64,000 nt of DNA, from positions 1 to 64,000 of the forward strand of contig NZ_JAKILT010000001.1 in the NCBI RefSeq assembly GCF_023283535.1, written 5' to 3'. Made by a program: the position numbers and the translations under genes. Source of the stretch: Shewanella sairae (GTDB lineage Bacteria > Pseudomonadota > Gammaproteobacteria > Enterobacterales > Shewanellaceae). The notes beneath the pieces are model-generated. The model saw nothing but the letters and a program-made list of their open reading frames with translations, was not told where the DNA came from and searched no databases. Below, in pieces: positions 56,651-64,000 of this stretch (position 1 is the stretch's first letter; the number at the start of each line of letters is the position of its first letter).

Positions 56651-57352
56651 TTATAGCTGCTTAATTGCCCAGCTCATAAATTCTTTACGGGTTTTCTCAT
56701 CGGCATGTAACCACCAATACTGTAGCATTTGCTCTGCTTTAGCTGCATCATCAGTTGATGTGATTGGCGCTGTTTCTGCTGCAACTGCTGGCATTGTTGC
56801 GGCTGCCGCAGGTGATGGTTTGCTTACCGGAGCTGAAGGCGTTACCGCTACTGCAGCTGCGCCAGTTGCCACAGCGGCTTCAGCGTCTAAATCGGTTGCA
56901 TCGTTGCCACTGAACAAACGTGAAACGAAAGATTCTTCTGAAATATTGGTTTGAGTCACTTTGTAGCTAACTTCACCTTTGTCTTCACGGGTCACTACAA
57001 CCTGCGGTGACTTGGCAAAGCTTTTTGGATTTTTGACAAACTCACCATCAGCAGGTGATAAGTTGTAACTGTAATCACCATCAACATTAATGGTCACAAT
57101 AAACGCATTTGATTTAACGTTGGTTTCACTGTCACTGAAATCATCTTCGACCAAATCGTTATATCTAATCGCGATTTTATGAGTGCCTTTATCAAGTTCA
57201 ATCTCTGATTTATGATTGAAAAGGCTTGTTTTAATCTCTTTACCATCAACTGCGATATATTCGAAAGACATCGGAATTGTGAAGTCGGCGGCGAAAGCGG
57301 CTGAAGAAGCACAAAGAGCGAGAAGTGCAGTGATAGTTAAACGTGGTTTCAT
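56651..57352 (-). CDS. DUF2057-family periplasmic protein
   Basis: This 233-aa protein has signal [21 protein letters not shown], a beta-rich N-half typical of DUF2057 (YccT-like), and an Ala/Pro-rich linker (about 150-195) before a conserved end [20 protein letters not shown]. Function unknown. It is led by AAGGAA and follows priC by 9 nt. Confidence 0.8.
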   Translation of the reverse strand: MKPRLTITALLALCASSAAFAADFTIPMSFEYIAVDGKEIKTSLFNHKSEIELDKGTHKIAIRYNDLVEDDFSDSETNVKSNAFIVTINVDGDYSYNLSPADGEFVKNPKSFAKSPQVVVTREDKGEVSYKVTQTNISEESFVSRLFSGNDATDLDAEAAVATGAAAVAVTPSAPVSKPSPAAAATMPAVAAETAPITSTDDAAKAEQMLQYWWLHADEKTRKEFMSWAIKQL

Positions 57353-57361
57353 GTTTGTTCC

Positions 57362-58024
57362 TTAACGATTTTGACTCTTAAAGGGTCGCTCGAATAATTG
57401 GATGCGATCTTCAATATAGCTAGTAGCTTGCCGACATTTACCTAGTCGACTATGCAGCGAAAGGATTTCATTCTGCAGTTTGATTTTGTCAGCACTATGA
57501 CAGTTTTCAAGTGAAGATTGCAAATTTTCAATTTTTTGTTCGATAATTTTAGCCCAGTTCAAATGTTTATTAAGTTCTTCATAGAGTTGATGACTATTTT
57601 GCATCACATTTGAGGCTATCCAACTGAACCCACTTTCGCTATGGGCTTTATTACCCCGTTTAATGGCATAAGCTCGGCGGCTACGTTTTTGTTGTTCAAT
57701 TGATTTTACATTGATGCCAGTAGTGTTGAGCGCACGTCTTAATGCGCTAAATCTGTCTTGTATTTTCTCGCAGCTCGAAACAATCGTGTACGGAGAGCGT
57801 TTTGCCCGTACTAATTGCTCAAGTTGAGCAATACTTTTTGATAATTGCTCGATACAAGGTTGCAGCTGACCACCGACTTGAATAAATAACTCACTATTAA
57901 AGCGTTCCACATCTTGCATCATCTTGCGTTGGCCGGGAGGGAGGTGAGAGTCGTGCTGCAATACTTCTTGCTCTAATTGCTTTAGCTGTAATCTGAGCTT
58001 GCGAACAAGTTCGTCGGTTGTCAT
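57362..58024 (-). CDS. priC: Primosomal replication protein N'', PriC
   Basis: This 220-aa protein helps reload DnaB at stalled forks. It is all helical with the pattern RFNSELFIQVGGQLQPC near 45 and LHSRLGKCRQATSYIEDRI at the end, as in PriC. The start (MTTDELVRKLRLQLKQL) at 58024 overlaps the TGA of the upstream transporter (ATGA), so translation is coupled. A longer frame upstream is the transporter read in another frame. Confidence 0.82.
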   Translation of the reverse strand: MTTDELVRKLRLQLKQLEQEVLQHDSHLPPGQRKMMQDVERFNSELFIQVGGQLQPCIEQLSKSIAQLEQLVRAKRSPYTIVSSCEKIQDRFSALRRALNTTGINVKSIEQQKRSRRAYAIKRGNKAHSESGFSWIASNVMQNSHQLYEELNKHLNWAKIIEQKIENLQSSLENCHSADKIKLQNEILSLHSRLGKCRQATSYIEDRIQLFERPFKSQNR

Positions 58025-58794
58025 AACCAGGCACTCCACACTAACTGCGCTGCTATTAATAGTATAACGGTAATAAATATTGGGCGAATAAAGGGCAAGC
58101 CAAATTTTATCGCAGAGTGGGCACCTAAGTAGGATCCTGCCATCATACAAATTCCCATTGAAAGCCCAATCACTATGTGTACTTTGCCTAGCATTAGGAA
58201 AATAATCAGCGAGGTTAGATTACTGGTAAACGTCATAGCTCTGGCTAGACCACAACTATATAGTAGTGGTAGTTGGTGCAACCCTGTACTCGATACTGTC
58301 CAAAAAGCACCAATTCCTGGTCCGGCAAAACCATCATAAAAGCCTAATGGTAACCCTTGCAGCCATTGCTTGAGCTTACTTTTGGCTTTAGTTGGGATTT
58401 TATGGTTGTTGTCGCCCATCGCATTGGGTTGAAATAAGGTATAAAGCGCGATGGCGATAATCATTATCGGTAGCCATTTTTCTAGCCACTGGTTATCAAT
58501 CAGATAAACAATAAAGCTGCCAATTACGGCACCGATAAAGGTGGCGATAAAAGTGTTATACCACAATGATGGTGAAAATAGCCGCTGCTTATAATAAGTA
58601 TAAGCGGCCATAGACGAGCCAAAACTGGCTGCTAGCTTATTAGTACCAAGCGCCATATGTGGCGATACGCCCATGGTAAGCAATGCGGGAATCGATAGTA
58701 ATCCACCACCGCCCGATACCGCGTCAATAAATCCAGCAATAAAACCCACTAATGCCAGTATGGCCCAGCTACTTGGGTCGAGAATTAAGTCCAA
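58021..58794 (-). CDS. TauE/SafE-family membrane exporter
   Basis: This 257-aa protein has about eight helices and the TauE (DUF81) start GFIAGFIDAVSGGGGLLSIPALLTMG, with the repeated half VGLSMGICMMAGSYLGAHSA. Members move sulfite or sulfur-containing organic anions; the substrate is unknown here. It starts 8 nt after dinG. Confidence 0.88.
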   Translation of the reverse strand: MDLILDPSSWAILALVGFIAGFIDAVSGGGGLLSIPALLTMGVSPHMALGTNKLAASFGSSMAAYTYYKQRLFSPSLWYNTFIATFIGAVIGSFIVYLIDNQWLEKWLPIMIIAIALYTLFQPNAMGDNNHKIPTKAKSKLKQWLQGLPLGFYDGFAGPGIGAFWTVSSTGLHQLPLLYSCGLARAMTFTSNLTSLIIFLMLGKVHIVIGLSMGICMMAGSYLGAHSAIKFGLPFIRPIFITVILLIAAQLVWSAWL

Positions 58795-58802
58795 TGCTTG
58801 TC

Positions 58803-60875
58803 CTATTCAATTACACGGCGAAAAGGCGGCAGGGCGTCGAGTAAAGATTTGCCATAACGTTTAGTCACCAAGCGTCTGTCTAATATTGAAATGCGCCCAT
58901 AGTCTTGCTCTTTACGTAACAATCTACCACAGCTTTGCACTAATTTGCGCGATGCATCAGGGATTGTCAGCTGCAAAAATGGGTTGCCACCCTTAATTTT
59001 AATGTATTCCGAGTGCGCTTGCTCAACGGGTGAGGTCGGCACCGCAAACGGTAGCTTGGTAATAATGAGGTTAGTCAGGTATTCGCCTGGTAGGTCGAGA
59101 CCTTCTGAAAAGCTGCCGGTACCAAAAATGATACTTGGTTTGCCATCATCGCAGCGTTCTTTGTGTAGCTTGAGTATTTCCTGTCTAGGCATAGTGCCTT
59201 GAATCAGTAAGCCTGTTTTTATTTTACTTTCGACAAGTTCGGCAACCTTTTCCATCTGCCAATAGGATGCAAACAAGACTAAGCTCGCCATTTCATCTTC
59301 AATCAAGGCAACAATGTGCTTAGCAAGTTCGTCGGTATATTTATCGTCTGTGGGCTCGCAGTCCATCTTTGGCAAAAATAGTGTGGCGTTTTGCTCAAAA
59401 TCAAACGGTGAGTCTAAGGCTAAATAGCGGCTACCGTCGTTAATTGACAGGCCAACCTGATGGGTGAAGTGATTAAAGTTATTTAGGGCTCTCAATGTAG
59501 CACTACATAACACCACGCCAGCGGCTTTATCCCACAATAGGTTTTCAAGCATAAAGCCGACTTCAATCGGAGACGCACTAAACAGGTAATCGGCTTGTTT
59601 ACCGGTTAACTGCTCGATCCAACGCGCCATAGGTGCGCCTTTCGGGCTGTCTTCTTTGGCCATCATCTTCCACAGTTTTTGCAGGTTCTCTAAGCGTTGT
59701 AGCATAAAGCCTGTTTCTGATAATAAAGCTTCCGATTGATGTTTAGGGATCTCGCCATCTTTAATCGCTTCATTTAGCAAACTCAACATTTTGTTAAATT
59801 GCTTGAGCGCTAAATTTGTTGCTGTGCCGAGGTTCTCAGCTAGTACCATTAACGCTGGTGGCAGCTTACCGTGCTCAAAACGAAAACGGTTTTCAGGGTT
59901 ATCAAATTTGGCTGACTGGGCATCGCAAAATTGTGCCACTTGATTAAGCATACCTGCGATATCACCGATGTGATCCAGCATCGACTGGGTCGGTGCAATA
60001 ATATAATTACTCTTAATTTGGTTTTGCAGCTTACTACAGGTTTTAGTGAGCTTTTCTAACCAGTCGTTGGCGCCGCGCACTGTCGATTGAGCACTACTAA
60101 AATCTCGTGCCACTATCGGTAAATGATGGGCCTCATCAATTACATAATAAAGTTCTTCAGGATCGGGCAGAATAACGCCGCCACCTAACTCTAGATCGGC
60201 AAATAACAAACTATGGTTGGCAATCAGCACGTCCCAGTTATCAATATCTTCACGTGCTTTATGGAATGGGCAGTTACGATGGCTTGCCAATTGGCGGTGA
60301 CAGCTGTGTTTGTCACAGGCAATTTGTTGCCATAGGTGATCGGGCAGAGGCTTGGTTAATGTATCGCGTTCGCCATTCCACGTACCTGCCTGGTAGTCTT
60401 TGAGCAAGCCTTCAAGCATATCAACTTGGCTTTGATCGGGTTTTGTTTGCCACATGGCCATTTGGCTACTGTTGTCAGGCCCAACCATCATTTCTAGCTT
60501 AGATAGACAAACATAACGCTGACGACCTTTGACTAAGCCAAAAGTAAAGTCGAGACCTGATTGTTGTAAAAAGAATGGCAGGTCTTTATGCAGTAATTGC
60601 TCTTGTAATGCGACGGTAGCGGTTGCAATACAGACTTTTTTCTTGGAGGCGAGCGCTAGCGGAATCGTGCCTAATATATAAGCTAGAGATTTACCAATAC
60701 CTGTACCTGCTTCGACCACAATAATACGGCGCTGCTTGTCATATTCACCTGCAAGCGTTTTTGATATTTCCGCGACAATATAATTTTGCTCGCGGCGCGG
60801 GCGAAAGTTAGGCAATGAGGTAGAAATGCCTTTATATATTGTACGAATTTGGGTTTTAACGTCTGCGGATAACAT
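58803..60875 (-). CDS. dinG: ATP-dependent DNA helicase DinG
   Basis: This 690-aa XPD-like SF2 helicase shows Walker A EAGTGIGKSLAYI (about residue 55), an iron-sulfur cluster loop with cysteines in RYVC and CDKHSCHRQLASHRNC, DEAH as IDEAHHLP (about 245), and C-terminal motifs FGTGSFSEGLDLPG and QSCGRLLR. It resolves R-loops and other structures after damage. It heads a tight cluster and faces a LexA box shared with polB. Confidence 0.95.
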   Translation of the reverse strand: MLSADVKTQIRTIYKGISTSLPNFRPRREQNYIVAEISKTLAGEYDKQRRIIVVEAGTGIGKSLAYILGTIPLALASKKKVCIATATVALQEQLLHKDLPFFLQQSGLDFTFGLVKGRQRYVCLSKLEMMVGPDNSSQMAMWQTKPDQSQVDMLEGLLKDYQAGTWNGERDTLTKPLPDHLWQQIACDKHSCHRQLASHRNCPFHKAREDIDNWDVLIANHSLLFADLELGGGVILPDPEELYYVIDEAHHLPIVARDFSSAQSTVRGANDWLEKLTKTCSKLQNQIKSNYIIAPTQSMLDHIGDIAGMLNQVAQFCDAQSAKFDNPENRFRFEHGKLPPALMVLAENLGTATNLALKQFNKMLSLLNEAIKDGEIPKHQSEALLSETGFMLQRLENLQKLWKMMAKEDSPKGAPMARWIEQLTGKQADYLFSASPIEVGFMLENLLWDKAAGVVLCSATLRALNNFNHFTHQVGLSINDGSRYLALDSPFDFEQNATLFLPKMDCEPTDDKYTDELAKHIVALIEDEMASLVLFASYWQMEKVAELVESKIKTGLLIQGTMPRQEILKLHKERCDDGKPSIIFGTGSFSEGLDLPGEYLTNLIITKLPFAVPTSPVEQAHSEYIKIKGGNPFLQLTIPDASRKLVQSCGRLLRKEQDYGRISILDRRLVTKRYGKSLLDALPPFRRVIE

Positions 60876-60900
60876 GAATGCACTAAGCTAATAAATAGTG

Positions 60901-60916
60901 CTGTACATAATAACAG
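60901..60916. promoter_or_regulatory. LexA (SOS) box between dinG and polB
   Basis: CTGT-ACATAATA-ACAG matches the LexA consensus CTGT-N8-ACAG exactly. It lies 25 bp from dinG and 60 bp from polB start codons, so LexA could repress both. Both genes are SOS genes in E. coli. Confidence 0.8.
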
Positions 60917-60975
60917 TGATTACTTAGCCTAAGAAGCGTTTAGTGATTATTAGTGTATTTAATTGAGTATAAAGT

Positions 60976-63384
60976 ATGAATTCAGGTGCCAATGAGCTGC
61001 AACTTCTTCAAGGCCGAGTATTAACTCGCCATGCCATTCATCGACAAGGCAGCTTATTTTTACAGTACTTTGTACAAACTGCGACAGGCCCTGTGACTGT
61101 CGAAATCCTCAATCAAGAACATGTGTGCTTTGTTAAAAATGTAGATGGGGCAAGATTATTGGCAAGTGAGGGGCTGAGAAGTATCCGCGCTAGTGAACTA
61201 ACGCTTAAAAGCTTTCATCATGATCCGATAACCGCACTTTATTGTAATGATGGCCGCCAATTACGCCATTTAGTGCGGGTTGCCAAAGATCTTGATATTG
61301 AACTATTTGAATCGGACGTTAAAACTGAGCATCGTTTTTTAATTGAGCGCTTTATTGCGCTTGATGCCGAGTTTTATGGTTATTTTATTGATCTGCAAGA
61401 TACTTCATCACAACCGGTATTTGTAGCGACTAGAGCAAGGCAGCTTGAAAGTGATATTGAGCTTAAGGCGATTTCTTTAGACTTTGAATGTAGCATAACG
61501 GGGGAGCTGTATTCAGTTGGTCTATATGGTCAATCCGTTGATGGTGTTATTTATCAAAAAGTGATTATGGTGGGAGATGAGCCCGATACTGAGCCGTGTT
61601 CACCATCGGGCGAGTCGATTGAATATATAGAGTGGGCGCTAAATGAAGTCGACTTGATCCACCGACTCATTGCTTGGTTTCATTACTATGACCCCGATAT
61701 TATTATTGGTTGGGCAGTCGTCACCTTTGATTTAGCTTTGCTTTACCGCCGCGCCAAGCAACATCAAATCGCGCTGAGTATCGGCCGTGGTGCCCAAGCA
61801 CTTAGCTGGAAAGTAGAAGACAAATACCGCCCAGAAACCTTGTCTTTACCTGGGCGAGTGGTACTTGATGGTATTGACTGGTTAAAAGCTGCATTTTATC
61901 AGTTTGATCGTTATTCATTGGAGTTTGTTGCGCAGGCACTGCTTGATGAAGGCAAAGCTATCCATAACGTTGATAACCGTATGGATGAAATCAATGACTT
62001 ATTCTTTAATGATAAACCAGCTTTAGCACATTATAACTTAACGGATAGCCGCTTAGTTTGGGATATTTTTGAGAAAACCCAGTTATTTGATTTTGTGATT
62101 GAGCGCGCCAAGTTGACTGGATTAGAGCTTGGCCGAGTAGGGGCCTCGGTAGCGGCATTTAATAACCTATATTTACCGCATTTGCATCGCGCGGGTTTTG
62201 TTGCGCCGAGTAAACCTGCCAGTGACGGTATTGAAAGCCCCGGTGGCTATGTCATGGATTCTGTACCGGGTCTTTATCAGCATATCTTAGTGTTGGACTT
62301 TAAGAGTCTATACCCTTCAATTATTCGTACCTTTCTTATCGACCCCAAGGGACTTGTTGAAGGTACGTCGGAAATTGGTGATGCTGTACCAGGGTTTCTC
62401 GGGGCGCAATTTAGCCGCGATAAACCCATTTTGCCCATGTTGATTAAAAAGCTCTCTGAAGAAAGAGAGTTAGCCAAGTCACAGAAAAATGCGCCTTTAT
62501 CCCAAGCCATCAAGATTATTATGAACTCTTTATACGGAGTGCTGGGTTCCCGTGGTTGTGTCTTTCATGATGCACGCCTTGCTAGTTCTATCACCATGCG
62601 CGGCCATGAAATCATGAAACAAACACGTCGCTGGGTTGAAGATGAAGGCTTTGAGGTGATTTATGGTGATACTGACTCAACTTTTGTGTGGCTGGGCGAT
62701 GATTTTGCCTTTGAACAAGTTCAAAAAACGGGTAAAGCGCTCGCAGAGAAGATTAATTTGCTTTGGCAACAAAAGTTAAAGGCTGAATATGATTTAGTGA
62801 GTTTTTTAGAGCTTGAGTTCGAGACTCATTTTGAAAAGTTCTTTATGCCCACCTTGCGCGGTTCGGTTGAAGGTTCCAAAAAACGCTATGTAGGCACTAA
62901 GCGAGAGCAAGATGGGTCACTAAAACTCATATTCAAGGGAATGGAGCAGGTCCGCAGCGATTGGTCACCATTAGCCAGAAGAGTGCAGTACGAACTATAT
63001 GAGCGATTGTTTAGCGGACAAGACATCGAAGCTTATCTTAAAGAGATCATTAACGGACTAAACCGGGGATTTCTTGACCGTGAACTGGTGTTTACTAAGC
63101 AGCTTAGGCGTAACCTAGAAGACTACACTGCGAAATCAGCTCCGCACCTTAAAGCCGCACGTAAATTATGTGATGCAACGGGGGATGGGCAATATGCAAA
63201 ACGCGGCGCAAGAATCGAATATGTGATGACCTTAAATGGTGCCGAGCCAGTCAGTTATTGCACAAGTAAAATTGATTATGACTACTACCTAACTCGCCAA
63301 TTAGAACCTATAGCTGAACCAGTACTTTCTATTTTGAAAACTAGTTTCAGTGAGGTTACTACAAATCAAATGTCGTTAATTTAG
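60976..63384 (+). CDS. polB: DNA polymerase II (family B)
   Basis: This 802-aa polymerase is near E. coli Pol II (783) in length. Exo I is SLDFECSITGE (about residue 173), exo II is IIGWAVVTFDLALL, and exo III is YNLTDSRLV. Polymerase motifs: A DFKSLYPSIIRTF, B KIIMNSLYGVLGS, C YGDTDSTF. In exo II the Asn commonly found after GW is Ala here (codon GCA). It takes part in damage tolerance and fork restart and is probably SOS-induced. Confidence 0.95.
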   Translation: MNSGANELQLLQGRVLTRHAIHRQGSLFLQYFVQTATGPVTVEILNQEHVCFVKNVDGARLLASEGLRSIRASELTLKSFHHDPITALYCNDGRQLRHLVRVAKDLDIELFESDVKTEHRFLIERFIALDAEFYGYFIDLQDTSSQPVFVATRARQLESDIELKAISLDFECSITGELYSVGLYGQSVDGVIYQKVIMVGDEPDTEPCSPSGESIEYIEWALNEVDLIHRLIAWFHYYDPDIIIGWAVVTFDLALLYRRAKQHQIALSIGRGAQALSWKVEDKYRPETLSLPGRVVLDGIDWLKAAFYQFDRYSLEFVAQALLDEGKAIHNVDNRMDEINDLFFNDKPALAHYNLTDSRLVWDIFEKTQLFDFVIERAKLTGLELGRVGASVAAFNNLYLPHLHRAGFVAPSKPASDGIESPGGYVMDSVPGLYQHILVLDFKSLYPSIIRTFLIDPKGLVEGTSEIGDAVPGFLGAQFSRDKPILPMLIKKLSEERELAKSQKNAPLSQAIKIIMNSLYGVLGSRGCVFHDARLASSITMRGHEIMKQTRRWVEDEGFEVIYGDTDSTFVWLGDDFAFEQVQKTGKALAEKINLLWQQKLKAEYDLVSFLELEFETHFEKFFMPTLRGSVEGSKKRYVGTKREQDGSLKLIFKGMEQVRSDWSPLARRVQYELYERLFSGQDIEAYLKEIINGLNRGFLDRELVFTKQLRRNLEDYTAKSAPHLKAARKLCDATGDGQYAKRGARIEYVMTLNGAEPVSYCTSKIDYDYYLTRQLEPIAEPVLSILKTSFSEVTTNQMSLI

Positions 63385-63618
63385 TTTGAAATGAATTAAT
63401 GGGCTGCTGCCTAAATGTTAAGAGATGGTTCGGTCTCTCGCTGTTTCTGTGTTTACTAGTTAATTGAGTGCAAAATCTGCCTGATAGTGTGATGTTCGTC
63501 TTTGAGTGGTTGCTAATCTTTTGCTAATCTCGCATTTAATCAGGATAGAAAGAAAACAACGGAATGGAAGACGATTTGAATGAAGCAGACTGAACAACAT
63601 TAAGGTTAGGCAAATTAA

Positions 63619-64000
63619 ATGAAAAAAACTCTAGTAGCATCAGCTTTGGCAGCAGTTATGGTTGTGCCAACAGCATCAGCAATTGAAGTATATAAAGACG
63701 AAAAAAATGCAGTAGAAATTGGTGGTTGGATTGATGCTCGAGTAATTAATACTCAAGGTGCTACAAAAGTTGAAAACGGCGCATCTCGTATTAACTTTGG
63801 TTTTACCCGTGATATGGGCCAAGGCTGGAAAACATTTGCGAAAGTTGAGCTGGGTTTAAACCTAGTAGGTAATAGCTCAATGGACAGAAACACTGTAGAG
63901 CTAGAAGATGGTTCTGTTATTAATGGCTACAACTCTAACTCGAATGACTTTATTAGCACTCGCTTAGGCTATGTTGGCCTTGCTCATGATACATACGGTT
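63619..64000 (+). CDS. Outer-membrane porin, 5' part only
   Basis: The frame opens MKKTLVASALAAVMVVPTASA, a clear signal peptide, then porin-like strands (VEIGGWIDARVI, RINFGFTRDMGQGWKTFAKVELGLNLVG, ISTRLGYVGLAHDTYG). The pattern fits gram-negative general porins found in Shewanella. The gene runs off the window end, so length and type cannot be judged. Confidence 0.8.
   Translation, partial: MKKTLVASALAAVMVVPTASAIEVYKDEKNAVEIGGWIDARVINTQGATKVENGASRINFGFTRDMGQGWKTFAKVELGLNLVGNSSMDRNTVELEDGSVINGYNSNSNDFISTRLGYVGLAHDTYG

Noticed and set aside
58025..58150. A longer start for priC adding 42 residues
   Set aside because: The extension is the transporter gene read in another frame; the ATGA overlap gives a natural start at 58024.

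Overview
This window is a chromosomal segment of a Shewanella-type gammaproteobacterium. It carries the extracellular electron-transfer (metal-reduction) locus next to feoAB, followed by the housekeeping order glnS, miaE, lpxH, ppiB, cysS, folD, tRNAs, tig, clpPX, lon, hupB, ppiD, then sap, psp, dinG and polB. From memory, this order matches the S. oneidensis MR-1 neighbourhood, but the multiheme cytochrome content differs, so this is another Shewanella species. I see no transposase, integrase, prophage or CRISPR array.

Region 1 (1-18813, all minus strand, read right to left): mtrD-mtrE-mtrF-omcA2, then undA, omcA1 and mtrC as units with their own promoter regions, then mtrA-mtrB. It encodes two porin-cytochrome conduits (MtrA/MtrB and MtrD/MtrE) and five surface lipoprotein cytochromes: MtrC, MtrF and two OmcA-like proteins with 10 CXXCH hemes each, and one UndA-like protein with 11. 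Electrons would pass from periplasmic MtrA or MtrD, through the MtrB or MtrE barrel, to the outer-surface cytochromes and on to metals, flavins or electrodes. Upstream of mtrC and omcA1 a CRP-like half-site or site and a GGAA-N6-TTCC palindrome recur at the same spacing. Downstream of mtrB (1-343) the last codons of mtrB recur in two tandem copies, each followed by a terminator hairpin.

Region 2 (18814-21838): a divergent control region with Fur-like and FNR-like sequences, then feoA-feoB for ferrous iron uptake, a logical partner to ferric reduction.

Region 3 (21839-40288): translation and proteostasis genes: glnS, a Yip1-family membrane protein, miaE, ppiB-lpxH, cysS, folD, a tRNA-Pro/Arg/His operon with a clear promoter and terminator, tig, clpP, clpX, lon, hupB, ppiD and fabV. 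fabV sits where E. coli carries fabI.

Region 4 (40467-51228): sapABCDF peptide/polyamine ABC transporter, then pspF divergent from pspABC and ycjXF (phage-shock membrane-stress response).

Region 5 (51229-64000): methionine gamma-lyase, a SLC13-type anion transporter, a ComEA-like HhH protein, the 4.5S SRP RNA, a compact minus-strand cluster (dinG, tauE-like, priC, a DUF2057 gene, a deacetylase-family gene, a ComFB-like gene), polB divergent from dinG across a LexA box, and the 5' part of a porin gene cut by the window end.

All names rest on motif and sequence recognition by eye; no database search was run. Comparisons to MR-1 or E. coli proteins are from memory.
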